The notes beneath the pieces were generated by a model, which did not search any database, was not told the DNA's origin, and worked only from the letters and a program-made list of their open reading frames with translations. The translations under genes were made by a program, and so were the position numbers. Below are positions 17,372 through 25,744 of a stretch of 64,000 bases of DNA, one piece after another. The DNA is taken from positions 92,590 to 156,589 of the forward strand of contig NZ_JACSCY010000013.1 of the NCBI RefSeq assembly GCF_014333615.1, given 5' to 3'. The DNA comes from Hymenobacter citatus (GTDB taxonomy: Bacteria; Bacteroidota; Bacteroidia; Cytophagales; Hymenobacteraceae). Positions within the stretch are counted from its first letter, which is position 1. Every line of letters begins with the position of its first letter.

Positions 17372-18508
17372 TTGAGTCAGAATCACTATCACGTACTGGG
17401 TGTAGCGGCCACTGCCACGCCCCAGGAAATAAAAGCAGCGTATAAGCGCCTGGCAGTGCGGTACCATCCGGATATGCACGGCGGGAGTGCACAGTTTGAG
17501 GAAGAGTTTAAGGCTGTAGCGGCTGCTTACCAGGTGCTATCGGACCCCGGCCGCCGTGCTACCTACGACCACCAATTACGGATGGTCGTACGCCGGGCCG
17601 AGGAGCAGCGCCGTACCCAGCACTACCGGGCACACAGCCAGCATGTGTACGGCGTACCCATGCCGCCGCCCGCACCCCTGCGCACCCGTCCACCCGCTGG
17701 CTCCGCTGAGCGGTACTACCGCCCCATTCCTAAGCGCCGCCGCTTTACTCGCCGCGACTGGTGGCTCTTGGCTGGTTTCATCGTAGGGCTCGTGCTGTTT
17801 TGCGTGTCAGTGAAAGTAACGCTGGATTATGTGTCGGCTACCCGTAACTACCGCTACGGGCTGCGCGCCTACACCAATCGGCAATGGAATATGGCGCGCA
17901 GCTATTTCTCAAGTGCCATTGCCTTCCGCCCTACCTATGCCGCGGCACACCGGCGCCGGGGCGAGATTGAGCACTACATCAACCACAACTACACCGCCGC
18001 TCGGGCCGACTATCAGGTAGCACTGGCAGAGGAACCAATAGGGCAAGGTGCAGCGGCTTTGTGGCTACGGCTGGGGCAGTGTGAAGCGCAGCTAGGACTT
18101 TCGCAGGTGGCCGCTACCAGCCTTACCCGCGCGCTGCAACAAGACTCTTTACTGAGCGATGCTTACCTGCTACGGGGCGAAATCCGACTGTTTGAACAGC
18201 GGCAGTTTGCAGGCGCCATCCGGGATTTCTCTACCGGCTTGCGGCAACGAACCGCCGCGGGCTGGTCAGTAGACGTGAAGCCGCTAACCTATCGCGGATT
18301 GGCTTACTACAAGCAAGGTAATTACGCTGCTGCCCGCACCGACTATCGGCGAGTGCTGCTTCTTACCCCGCAGAATGGACAAGTACATTTCTTACTAGGC
18401 CGGTTGGCGCAACAGGAAGGCAATACCGGGGCTGCCTGTGAGTTTTTTCGTCGGGCCGTGCGTCTGGGGTATCTCTATGCTTCGGAGGCAGTACAGGAGT
18501 GCCAGTAA
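17372..18508 (+). CDS. J-domain protein with transmembrane helix and TPR repeats
   Basis: 378-residue protein. A J-domain occupies residues about 5-68 with the HPD motif at 32-34 (VRYHPDMHGG), which in this family stimulates DnaK ATPase. A Pro/Arg-rich linker leads to one transmembrane helix (about 131-150, WWLLAGFIVGLVLFC), followed by about four TPR repeats (about 165-375) with the usual A/Y pattern. It is not DnaJ itself: the G/F region and zinc-finger domain are missing. TTG 17372 is chosen because the J-domain begins right after it; a GAATTTTG element (one mismatch to -7) lies about 35 bp upstream. Likely a membrane-tethered DnaK co-chaperone. Confidence 0.85.
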   Translation: MSQNHYHVLGVAATATPQEIKAAYKRLAVRYHPDMHGGSAQFEEEFKAVAAAYQVLSDPGRRATYDHQLRMVVRRAEEQRRTQHYRAHSQHVYGVPMPPPAPLRTRPPAGSAERYYRPIPKRRRFTRRDWWLLAGFIVGLVLFCVSVKVTLDYVSATRNYRYGLRAYTNRQWNMARSYFSSAIAFRPTYAAAHRRRGEIEHYINHNYTAARADYQVALAEEPIGQGAAALWLRLGQCEAQLGLSQVAATSLTRALQQDSLLSDAYLLRGEIRLFEQRQFAGAIRDFSTGLRQRTAAGWSVDVKPLTYRGLAYYKQGNYAAARTDYRRVLLLTPQNGQVHFLLGRLAQQEGNTGAACEFFRRAVRLGYLYASEAVQECQ

Positions 18509-18525
18509 CAAACCAGCGTTAACAA

Positions 18526-18560
18526 AAAAAGGCCTCTCTGCTAAGCAAAGAGGCCTTTTT
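18526..18560. terminator. Bidirectional terminator between J-domain gene and tRNA-Phe
   Basis: AAAAAGGCCTCT and AGAGGCCTTTTT arms enclose an 11-nt loop. It ends the plus-strand J-domain gene and lies 5 bp past the 3' end of the minus-strand tRNA-Phe. Confidence 0.85.
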
Positions 18561-18565
18561 CGGTG

Positions 18566-18638
<73 letters not shown>

Positions 18639-18672
18639 AGCTTTCCGGCAGCGCTGAGCGCCTTGGGAGGCA

Positions 18673-18702
18673 CAAAAGTAGTAAAGAGATTGAGGAATGC
18701 AA
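18673..18702 (-). promoter_or_regulatory. Promoter for tRNA-Phe
   Basis: TACTTTTG (18673-18680, minus) is an exact -7 element, with TTG at 18700-18702 exactly 19 bp upstream. This is the cleanest Bacteroidota-type promoter in the window and predicts a leader of about 28 nt before the tRNA. Confidence 0.75.
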
Positions 18703-18804
18703 GCGCTGATAAAAAAAATATGCTGGGGTGTTTTTCGTGGGCAAGTTTGCGTACTCTAAAATCACTGACATCATCCGGCCGAAAAATCTTTCCGGCAAAA
18801 AGGG

Positions 18805-18812
18805 TAAATTTG
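18805..18812 (+). promoter_or_regulatory. Promoter -7 element for the Fe-S complex genes
   Basis: TAAATTTG is an exact TANNTTTG match. Transcription from about 18819 would leave only the GTG at 18860 as a usable start for the next gene. Confidence 0.5.
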
Positions 18813-18859
18813 TTAGGCATAACGAGTATTTTTCGGTCCCACCAATTCCACTCCATCCC

Positions 18860-20239
18860 GTGACCATCCAGAACATTATTTTTCTTCTCGTTGTCCTCGC
18901 CGGCTTTGGGCTGTTTGCGTGGCAGGTACGAAAGATTCGCGCCAATATCTCTCATGGTCGCGACCGGGACATGTCCGGCGACGTAGGCGAGCGACTTAAG
19001 AAAACCCTGCTTGTGGCCTTCGGGCAACAGAAGATGTTTAAGCGCATCACGCCGGCACTATTACACTTGGTAGTATATGTAGGCTTTATCGTCATCAATA
19101 TTGAAGTAATCGAGATTCTGATTGACGGACTTTTTGGAACACATCGGGTGCTGGGTTTTGCCGGTGGTTTCTACAGCGCCCTCACAGCTACCAATGAGGT
19201 GCTGGGCGCATTGGTTATTGTTGCAGTAGCTGCATTCTGGTGGCGCCGCAATCGGGCTGAGCCGGTTCGGCGCTTCCGAGGTACTGAAATGCGCGCCTGG
19301 CCCAAACTCGATGCCAACATCATTCTGTATGTTGAGGTGGTATTGATGGTAGCGCTGTTTGTGATGAACGCCGCAGACCTGAAACTGCACCAAGTAGAGG
19401 GTGCTACCTTACCCGGTGCGTTCCCGATTGGTAGCTGGTTAGCTGGCTTCTTACCGGATAATGCGACTACGCTACACGTGCTGGAGCGCGTGGGCTGGTG
19501 GGCGCATATTGTGGGCATACTATTGTTCCTGAATTACTTGCCGAGCAGCAAGCACTTCCACATCATCATGGCTTTCCCGAACGTGTACTTCTCACGGCTA
19601 ATGCCGCAGGGGCAGTTCTCGAATGTGGATAGTATCACGCACGAGGTGAAGGCCATGATGGACCCTACCTACCAAGTGCCTACTCCCCCGGCTTCGGAGG
19701 GTGCCGAAGCTGCCCCTACCACCTTCGGGGCGAAGGACGTGAACGACCTAGCTTGGACTAACCTTCTGAATGCCTACTCCTGCACAGAGTGTGGCCGCTG
19801 CACTTCGGTGTGCCCAGCCAACCTGACGGGCAAGCTGCTTTCACCGCGTAAAATCATCATGGATACGCGCGACCGGATGGAGGAGAAATACAACTCTCCT
19901 CTAATTTTTGACCCGGCGCTCTATGGCCCCGCTGCCAAACACGAACCGCAGGAACAGCTCGATAAGGAAAATCACACGCTGCTGCGCGGCTACGTGACGC
20001 CTGAGGAGCTGTGGGCCTGCACTACCTGTAATGCTTGCGTAGAGGCCTGCCCAGTGAACATCAATCCGCTGGAAAGCATTATCGAAATGCGCCGCTTTCT
20101 GGTGTTGGAAGAGTCGGCGGCGCCCAACTCGCTGAACGTGATGTTCTCGAATATTGAGAACAATGGCGCCCCCTGGGCCTTCTCGCCCTCCGACCGCTTC
20201 AACTGGGCCGACGAACTGTACGTGGCCGAGAAGGCATAA
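18860..20239 (+). CDS. Membrane Fe-S oxidoreductase subunit (HdrC/HdrE-like fusion)
   Basis: 459-residue protein. The N-terminal half (about 5-250) has five or six transmembrane helices with scattered His residues, like nitrate-reductase-gamma or HdrE cytochrome b subunits. The C-terminal half carries two 4Fe-4S sites: CTECGRCTSVCP from Cys308 and CTTCNACVEACP from Cys387. This matches the HdrC-type electron-transfer subunits fused to a membrane quinone/haem domain that are common in Bacteroidota. The partner is the cysteine-rich protein 113 bp downstream. The GTG at 18860 (VTIQNIIF) is chosen; the longer frame would start upstream of the predicted promoter. The electron donor and acceptor are unknown. 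Confidence 0.88.
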   Translation: MTIQNIIFLLVVLAGFGLFAWQVRKIRANISHGRDRDMSGDVGERLKKTLLVAFGQQKMFKRITPALLHLVVYVGFIVINIEVIEILIDGLFGTHRVLGFAGGFYSALTATNEVLGALVIVAVAAFWWRRNRAEPVRRFRGTEMRAWPKLDANIILYVEVVLMVALFVMNAADLKLHQVEGATLPGAFPIGSWLAGFLPDNATTLHVLERVGWWAHIVGILLFLNYLPSSKHFHIIMAFPNVYFSRLMPQGQFSNVDSITHEVKAMMDPTYQVPTPPASEGAEAAPTTFGAKDVNDLAWTNLLNAYSCTECGRCTSVCPANLTGKLLSPRKIIMDTRDRMEEKYNSPLIFDPALYGPAAKHEPQEQLDKENHTLLRGYVTPEELWACTTCNACVEACPVNINPLESIIEMRRFLVLEESAAPNSLNVMFSNIENNGAPWAFSPSDRFNWADELYVAEKA

Positions 20240-20243
20240 AAGA

Positions 20244-20315
20244 ACGTCATGCTGAGCTTGGCGAAGCGTAATCTAACGAAGCGGTAGAGATGCTTCAGCA
20301 AGCTCAGCATAACGT
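20244..20315. repeat. Variant hairpin repeat (CGTCATGCTGAGCTTG type)
   Basis: Arms of about 23 nt (20244-20266 and 20293-20315) start ACGTCATGCTGAGCTTG and are complementary with a few mismatches. The core CTGAGCTTG resembles the main repeat family but the rest differs (GCGAAGCG in place of GCGAAGGACC). It lies between the two Fe-S genes. Confidence 0.8.
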
Positions 20316-20352
20316 CTCACTAATTAAAACTGACAACTGTCAACCAACTATA

Positions 20353-21255
20353 ATGGCTGAACAAACTGCCAAGCGTCAAATAGCTGTTCCTTTGATGTCT
20401 GACTTCGCCGCCCGTGGCGAGGAGCCCGAAGTACTGTTCTGGGTAGGCTGCGCCGGCGCGTTCGACGACCGGTACAAGCGTGTAACCCGTGCCTTTGTGC
20501 GCATTCTGGAGCACGTGGGCGTGAAATACGCCGTGCTGGGCATGGAAGAAACCTGCACTGGCGACCCTGCCAAACGAGCCGGCAACGAGTTTCTGTTTCA
20601 GATGCAGGCTATGCAGAACATCACCACGTTTGAGGGCTACAACGTGAAGAAGATTGTGACGGCATGCCCGCACTGCTTCAACACCATCAAAAATGAGTAC
20701 CCGGCGTTGGGCGGCAACTACGAGGTGATTCACCACAGCACCTTCTTGCAGCAGCTCATTGATGGGGGTAGGGTGAAGCTGGAAGGCGGCGAGGCATATA
20801 AAGGCCGGCGCATCACCTTCCACGATTCCTGCTACCTGGGCCGCGCCAACAATATCTACGAAGCACCCCGCGCTGTGCTCGAAGCCCTAGATGCCGACTT
20901 GGTAGAAATGAAGCGCAGCAAAGCCAATGGGTTATGCTGCGGTGCCGGTGGTGCCCAGATGTGGAAAGAACCAGAGCCCGGCAAAAAAGATGTCAACGTT
21001 GAGCGGACGGAGGAGGCACTTGCGACCCTCGATGGCAACGCCGAAGCACTGGCACATATCCAAGGCAAAGAAAGCGGGAACGAAGGCGCTACCCCTGCAC
21101 CCAAACAGAATAATCAGGGTAGTATCATTGCCGTAGGTTGCCCGTTTTGTATGACCATGATGGCCGATGGCGTGAAAAACAAAGAGCGCGAAAACAACGT
21201 GCAGGTATTTGATCTGGCCGAGCTAGTGGCCTCGGCCGAAGGCCTGAACGCATAG
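20353..21255 (+). CDS. (Fe-S)-binding cysteine-rich protein (HdrB/LutA-like)
   Basis: 300-residue soluble protein with two CCG-type cysteine-rich domains. The first has GCAGAFDDRYKR, CTGDPAKR and CPHCFNTIKNEY; the second has CYLGRANNIYEAPR, CCGAGGAQMW and GCPFCMTMM. These domains bind the unusual non-cubane [4Fe-4S] clusters in heterodisulfide reductase HdrB and related LutA/GlcF subunits. With the upstream HdrC/E-like membrane subunit it should form a two-subunit quinone-linked oxidoreductase. The ATG at 20353 follows directly after the intergenic hairpin; the longer frame reads into the repeat. There is a low-complexity insert about residues 240-265. Confidence 0.9.
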   Translation: MAEQTAKRQIAVPLMSDFAARGEEPEVLFWVGCAGAFDDRYKRVTRAFVRILEHVGVKYAVLGMEETCTGDPAKRAGNEFLFQMQAMQNITTFEGYNVKKIVTACPHCFNTIKNEYPALGGNYEVIHHSTFLQQLIDGGRVKLEGGEAYKGRRITFHDSCYLGRANNIYEAPRAVLEALDADLVEMKRSKANGLCCGAGGAQMWKEPEPGKKDVNVERTEEALATLDGNAEALAHIQGKESGNEGATPAPKQNNQGSIIAVGCPFCMTMMADGVKNKERENNVQVFDLAELVASAEGLNA

Positions 21256-21285
21256 GCTATATACCGCCTAAAAATCCCCATCTAC

Positions 21286-21317
21286 ACAGCCCCGACGGAA
21301 CTTCCCGCCGGGGCTGT
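21286..21317 (+). terminator. Probable terminator after the Fe-S pair
   Basis: ACAGCCCCG and CGGGGCTGT arms with an inner loop stem. The following T-run is short (TTACTTTG), so termination may be partial. Confidence 0.55.
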
Positions 21318-21378
21318 TACTTTGTCAATAAAAACGAGCGGTGTACGTTATATGAGCACCGCTTTTGCTACTTCGCTT

Positions 21379-21870
21379 ATGTACGTTTCCTTCGACCAAC
21401 TGCCGCCCGAGGCGCGCATCTGGATATACCAGGCCAACCGACCTCTGACTGATGCCGAGCTACTGCGTGTGCAGCCCGCTCTGGCGCAGTTTGCCACCGC
21501 CTGGACCAGCCACGGCCGCACCTTGCATGCCTCAGCTGCCATTTTGCACCACCAGTTTCTGGTTATTGGTCTAGACGAAGCCGTGGCCGATGCCAGCGGG
21601 TGCTCCATTGATGCCTCCGTGCGGTTTGTGCGTGAGCTGGAAGCCGCTTTAGGCGTAGAGTTGCTGGAAAAGTCGCGGCTGGCGTTTCTAGTCGATGGCG
21701 AGGTGCGCTTGCTTGATCGGCGTGAGCTACGTACGGCTGTGGCTGAAGGCCAGCTCCGTCCCGATACGCCTTACTTCGACAATACCATTGCCCGGCACGC
21801 GCAGCTGGCACAAGCATGGCCCGCGCCGGCTGCCGAAACATGGCTAGCGCGGTATTTTGCGGAGAAATAA
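21379..21870 (+). CDS. Conserved hypothetical protein (labelled ABC transporter ATPase in relatives)
   Basis: 163-residue cytoplasmic protein starting MYVSFDQLPPEARIWIYQANRPL. Bacteroidota relatives of this kind are often labelled ABC transporter ATPase, but no Walker A, Walker B or signature motif is present, so the label should not be taken as function. The middle has a hydrophobic strand-rich core with FLVIGLDEA and CSIDASVRFV, and the C-terminus is Asp/Ala-rich. It follows the HdrB-like gene, an arrangement I recall from other Cytophagales genomes, which hints at a related role. An upstream in-frame ATG at 21352 is a possible alternative start. Confidence 0.75.
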   Translation: MYVSFDQLPPEARIWIYQANRPLTDAELLRVQPALAQFATAWTSHGRTLHASAAILHHQFLVIGLDEAVADASGCSIDASVRFVRELEAALGVELLEKSRLAFLVDGEVRLLDRRELRTAVAEGQLRPDTPYFDNTIARHAQLAQAWPAPAAETWLARYFAEK

Positions 21871-21998
21871 TGCGAAAGTAAAGCAGTCAGGTGCTGGGTT
21901 ATGTCCGCGCTATTTCTCCCAAAACCTAGTATACTTGTCTAAGCCGCGCTAATCAGTCGGCTTTCCTCTCTTATTTCTTGCCTACCGGCAATCTATCC

Positions 21999-23936
21999 AT
22001 GCGAAAACTTATTTACTTGTGTGCTGTAGCCGGTTCGGCGGGATTACTGGGTGGCTGCGCTACGGCGGGCGGTGGGAGCAAGGCTGATAAGCGTTTTACG
22101 CGCGGCGAATACGAGCCGGCTATTGAGCTATACAAGAAGGACTTGGCAAAAGGGCGCAACGCAGGGTATGCCAATCTGCGCATTGCCGAGTCGTACCGCC
22201 TCTCAAACCGCATAGGCGAAGCAGAGCCGTACTATAAAGCTGCCCTCGATGCCAAAGTGCGTAGTGCCGATGCGCCATTTTATTACGCATTGGCCCTGAA
22301 AACCAATGGCAACTACGACGAAGCCGCGCAACGCTTCGCGGCCTACGCTGAAAATGGCAGCAACCGCACATTGGTAGCTCGCGCCGAGCTAGAAGCCAAG
22401 AATAGTAAGCTGAGCCAGGAGTTGGCCGCTACCCGCACCCGCGATGAGGTGCAGCCCGTGGCCCAGCTGAATTCAGCTTCCTCTGAGTTCGGCGCCGCTT
22501 TCATGCCCCAGACCAAGGAACTGGTGTTTGCGTCGGGTAGGGAAGGCAAAACGTACTTGGGCAATGGGTTAGGGTTTAATGACTTGTATGCCATCAAGTT
22601 TGATGACGAGAATACGATGAGTGGCGGTACCGTACGCAAGCTGGCGGCCCCCATCAACACCTCCGACATGCACGAGGCTAGCGCCACCTACACGCCCGAC
22701 GGGCGCTTTATGGTGTTTGCGCGTTCCAACAACGGTACCAAAAAGCAGGCGAAACTCGGCCTGCAAAGCGTTGACTTATATATGTCGGCCTACCAGAACG
22801 GAGCCTGGACGGAGCCGGAACTGGCACGGGGCCTCAACAGCCGCTCGGCCGACGACTTTTCGCCCATGTTCTCGCCTGATGGCAAAACGCTCTACTTCGC
22901 CTCCAGCCGCAGCGGTGGGCAGGGCGGTACCGATTTGTACAAGGCAGCGCTAAGCGAAAACGGTCGTTTCTCGCCGCCCGAAAACCTGGGAGAACAAATC
23001 AACACACCCGGCAATGAGAGCTTCCCGGCCGTAGCGCCCGATGGCTCGCTCTACTTCTCCTCTGATGGCCACGCCGGCTTAGGCAAGCTCGATATTTTTG
23101 TGGTGGAGAAGGGCAAAGTCAAGAACTTGGGCGCACCCATCAACAGCCCTGGGGACGACTTTGCGCCCTACCTACTCACCAACACGACGGGCTTGTTTGC
23201 CTCAGACCGCAGCGGCGGACAGGGAGCCGACGACCTCTACTCCTTTAAACGCAACCTGTTTAAGGAGGTAGTCTTTTTCGTGGATGGTACCGTGCAGACG
23301 CGCCCAGCTAGCGGTGGCGCTGTGCAGCCCCTTGGTGGCGAACCAGTGGCGGTGTACGCAAGAGGGCAGAAACTACAAGACGTGACGGCCGACGCCAATG
23401 GCAAGTTCAGCTTGAAGCTGGATTCGGCCACGGCCTACTCGCTGGTGGCCGAGCGCTCGGGCTACTTTACGGCGCGCCAGGGCGTGACAACGGTAGGCAA
23501 GCGTCCCCCGCAGGACCAGCTCACCAACGACCTAACGGAAATTCGTATTCCGGTGACGCTGACGCTGACGGAGATTGTGAAAAATAAGGCCATTGTGGTA
23601 GAGAATATTTTCTACGATTACGACAAAGCCGATATCCGGCCGGATGCGGCTGTGGAGTTGGACAAGCTGGTAGAAACGCTGACAGACAATCCAAAAATTA
23701 CCATCGAACTCAGCTCCCACACCGACTCGCGGGGTAAAGACGCCTACAACATGGCCCTTTCGCAACGCCGGGCGCAGTCGGCTGTGGACTATATTGTGTC
23801 GAAGGGCATTGATGCCAGCCGCGTGACGGCCAAAGGATACGGCGAAACCCGACCTGTAATCAAAAATGCCAAAACGGAGGCCGAATATCAGCAGAACCGC
23901 CGTACTGAGTTTAAGGTGACGCGTATCGCCGAATAA
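21999..23936 (+). CDS. OmpA-family lipoprotein with PorE-like domain order
   Basis: 645-residue lipoprotein (lipobox GLLGGC, Cys20). Domains in order: TPR-like repeats (about 30-115), a PD40/WD40-like beta-propeller (about 145-400; repeats such as DDFSPMFSPDGKTLYFASSR), a carboxypeptidase-regulatory-like beta-sandwich (about 415-505), and an OmpA C-terminal peptidoglycan-binding domain (about 530-640; IFYDYDKADIRPDA, HTDSRGKDAYNMALSQRR). This is the order described for PorE, a type IX secretion component of Porphyromonas. Several paralogues with this layout usually exist in one genome, so PorE identity is not certain. The start is the ATG at 21999, which gives the clean lipoprotein signal. 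Confidence 0.9.
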   Translation: MRKLIYLCAVAGSAGLLGGCATAGGGSKADKRFTRGEYEPAIELYKKDLAKGRNAGYANLRIAESYRLSNRIGEAEPYYKAALDAKVRSADAPFYYALALKTNGNYDEAAQRFAAYAENGSNRTLVARAELEAKNSKLSQELAATRTRDEVQPVAQLNSASSEFGAAFMPQTKELVFASGREGKTYLGNGLGFNDLYAIKFDDENTMSGGTVRKLAAPINTSDMHEASATYTPDGRFMVFARSNNGTKKQAKLGLQSVDLYMSAYQNGAWTEPELARGLNSRSADDFSPMFSPDGKTLYFASSRSGGQGGTDLYKAALSENGRFSPPENLGEQINTPGNESFPAVAPDGSLYFSSDGHAGLGKLDIFVVEKGKVKNLGAPINSPGDDFAPYLLTNTTGLFASDRSGGQGADDLYSFKRNLFKEVVFFVDGTVQTRPASGGAVQPLGGEPVAVYARGQKLQDVTADANGKFSLKLDSATAYSLVAERSGYFTARQGVTTVGKRPPQDQLTNDLTEIRIPVTLTLTEIVKNKAIVVENIFYDYDKADIRPDAAVELDKLVETLTDNPKITIELSSHTDSRGKDAYNMALSQRRAQSAVDYIVSKGIDASRVTAKGYGETRPVIKNAKTEAEYQQNRRTEFKVTRIAE

Positions 23937-24134
23937 GAGGTAAGTTATTCATTACCAGAAAAAAGTCTCGGCAAACTGTCGAGACTTTTTGTATTTTTAG
24001 TTCAGCTATAAGGCAAGTAAGGCTCTAATGCATCGTTGAAAAAGAAAGTCGCTTCTGGCACAATACTTGGCTTTTATAGCACGTAATTGTTTTGCAGTCT
24101 GCTCTCCCTTCTCCTCTCCTTATTCTCTACTGCC

Positions 24135-25058
24135 ATGAAAAAGCTGCTCTCTGCTTTTGCTTTGCTACTGCTCTTGTTGTTAGGCGGAAAGCTACACGCA
24201 GCGCCGGCCGTAGTCAACTTCTCGTCGGAGCGCGGCGTGGCGTTTCAGCTGATTTTTGATGGTCGCCCGCTTACGCAGCCCGGTGCCCGTGCCGTGCGCA
24301 TCGACCGTCTGGCATCAGGTTTTCACTGGGCCGAGTTTCTGATTCCGACCGGCTACGGGCGGGTGGTAGCTTATCGCACCCGCGTGCTCCTCGACCCTGG
24401 CCTGGAAAGCAGCTATGTGCTGCTGGCGCGCCCCGGCTATGGGTTGCAGCTGCGAAAAGTGGCGGAAGCGCCCATCCGGCGCGGGTATAGCATTGGGGAG
24501 GCAATGCCCTACCCACCCGCCACACCCTACGGCCAGTACCCCGACGACTATGGCTACCGTCGTAACGGCAATGCCTACCCTAATGCTAGCCCCGCACCAC
24601 AACCAGTACCGGGTGCGGCCTACCCCGGCGGCCACGGCTACCCACCAAATGCAAGCAACCAGCCCAACGATTCGTACCAGGCGCCTAATGCGCCCTATCC
24701 TAACCAAGCAGGTAGCCCTACCCCCAATTACCCCGGCAGCGGCAGCTACAACAACGCCCTCCGTTACCGCTCGCTCATGGCAACAGAAATAACGAGTCTT
24801 GCTGAGTCGATGCAGCGCACGGCTTCCGACGAAACCCGGCTCAGCCTGGCCCGCCAGACCATCAACCAAGCCAGCATCCAGAGCAATGACTTGGTGCGTC
24901 TGCTCCAAACGCTCAGCATGGAAGGCTCCCGCCTGACGCTGGCCAAATACGCCTACCCTTACGTAGCCGACCCGCAGAATTTCAGCCGTGTGTATGATGT
25001 CTTCGACTTCGAAGCCAGCATTCAGGAGTTGCAACGTCTGAGCGGCAATAGTCAGTAG
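24135..25058 (+). CDS. Secreted DUF4476 domain protein
   Basis: 307 residues with a clear signal peptide (MKKLLSAFALLLLLLLGG, cleavage after LHA). The N-terminal domain (about 25-120) is strand-rich with a PEGA-like look (FQLIFDGRPLTQPGARAVRIDRLASGFHW). A long Pro/Tyr/Asn/Gly-rich linker (about 135-220) with PYP and YPN repeats follows. The C-terminal ~90 residues are helical and fit DUF4476 (LSLARQTINQASIQSNDLVRLLQTL, then YAYPYVADPQNFSRVYDVF). It is probably periplasmic or surface exposed. The function of DUF4476 is not known. It is preceded by a 198-bp gap and followed by a terminator. Confidence 0.85.
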   Translation: MKKLLSAFALLLLLLLGGKLHAAPAVVNFSSERGVAFQLIFDGRPLTQPGARAVRIDRLASGFHWAEFLIPTGYGRVVAYRTRVLLDPGLESSYVLLARPGYGLQLRKVAEAPIRRGYSIGEAMPYPPATPYGQYPDDYGYRRNGNAYPNASPAPQPVPGAAYPGGHGYPPNASNQPNDSYQAPNAPYPNQAGSPTPNYPGSGSYNNALRYRSLMATEITSLAESMQRTASDETRLSLARQTINQASIQSNDLVRLLQTLSMEGSRLTLAKYAYPYVADPQNFSRVYDVFDFEASIQELQRLSGNSQ

Positions 25059-25081
25059 GGCTGAGATAGGGAATTAATACA

Positions 25082-25122
25082 AACAGCAAGGGCTTCTGCG
25101 TATCGCAGAAGCCCTTGCTGTT
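25082..25122. terminator. Terminator between DUF4476 and DUF4293 genes
   Basis: AACAGCAAGGGCTTCTGC and its complement form an 18-bp stem with a short loop between convergent genes. Confidence 0.85.
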
Positions 25123-25140
25123 TGGCGTGGGTAGCAGCTT

Positions 25141-25175
25141 AAAACTCACTACTCACCATTTCAAAATTTCACCAC
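25141..25175 (-). repeat. Solo outer arm of the repeat family
   Basis: Read on the minus strand, GTGGTGAAATTTTGAAATGG and then GTGAGTAGTGAG follow the DUF4293 stop codon immediately. This is the outer-arm module of the long repeats without core or partner arm. Confidence 0.75.
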
Positions 25176-25652
25176 TTACCGCAGGCGGTCCATGCTGCGC
25201 ACTAGTTGCTCGTCGCGCCGGATAAAGCGGTTGGCCAGGATATTTAGCAGCAGCGCCAAGGTAGGGAGGTAGAAGCCGGCATGAAAACTGCCCGTGAGTT
25301 TCAGGTTCAGCATTTGCTCGCCTAGGGTAGAGTAGTAATAGCTGGTGCCAATGGTGCCGAGCATGAACAACAGGTTCAGCAGGCCCAGCTGCAACTGTCG
25401 CAGACGGCTGCGGTACTGGAAAATCTCGATGAAAGCTATAGCCGAGGCGGCCGCAGCCAGCGCCGCAATAGGCCAGGTGTTGGTAGAGACGGACATGCCC
25501 GGGTCGGAGGGGGCATAGCCTAGCTCGAAGGCCGTGAGCACGAGGTGTTGCCCAGTGGTAGGGTCGGTTTTGCTCCAGATTGGTAGAAATAAAACGCTGC
25601 CCATTGCCAGGGCTAGCAAAAGCAGGAATACGCTTTGAATTCTTTGTATCAT
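25176..25652 (-). CDS. DUF4293 family membrane protein
   Basis: 158-residue integral membrane protein starting MIQRIQSVFLLLLALAMG. Four hydrophobic helices are visible (about 6-26, 61-78, 92-110 and 122-140). MIQRIQ at the start and LNILANRFIRRDEQLVRSMDRLR at the end are hallmarks of the DUF4293 family, which is restricted to Bacteroidota and has no known function. The ATG at 25652 is chosen over a longer frame whose first 51 codons lack hydrophobic or conserved character and overlap the divergent thiolase leader. It ends directly at a solo repeat arm. Confidence 0.9.
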   Translation of the reverse strand: MIQRIQSVFLLLLALAMGSVLFLPIWSKTDPTTGQHLVLTAFELGYAPSDPGMSVSTNTWPIAALAAAASAIAFIEIFQYRSRLRQLQLGLLNLLFMLGTIGTSYYYSTLGEQMLNLKLTGSFHAGFYLPTLALLLNILANRFIRRDEQLVRSMDRLR

Positions 25653-25744
25653 CTTTGTAGTTGAACAGTTTTGGGCGGGTGCTAACAGGTACCGAAGCCG
25701 CAAAAGTAGCCAACAACGACCGGAATAACCGCACAACCCTTCTG

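Noticed and set aside
21379..21870. Annotating this protein as an ABC transporter ATPase
   Set aside because: No Walker A, Walker B or signature motif exists in the 163 residues; the label is inherited.
24315..25034. 239-codon minus-strand frame opposite the DUF4476 gene
   Set aside because: Shadow of the plus-strand gene: that gene has a signal peptide and a family domain, while the opposite frame is Val/Gly/Ala-rich without motifs.
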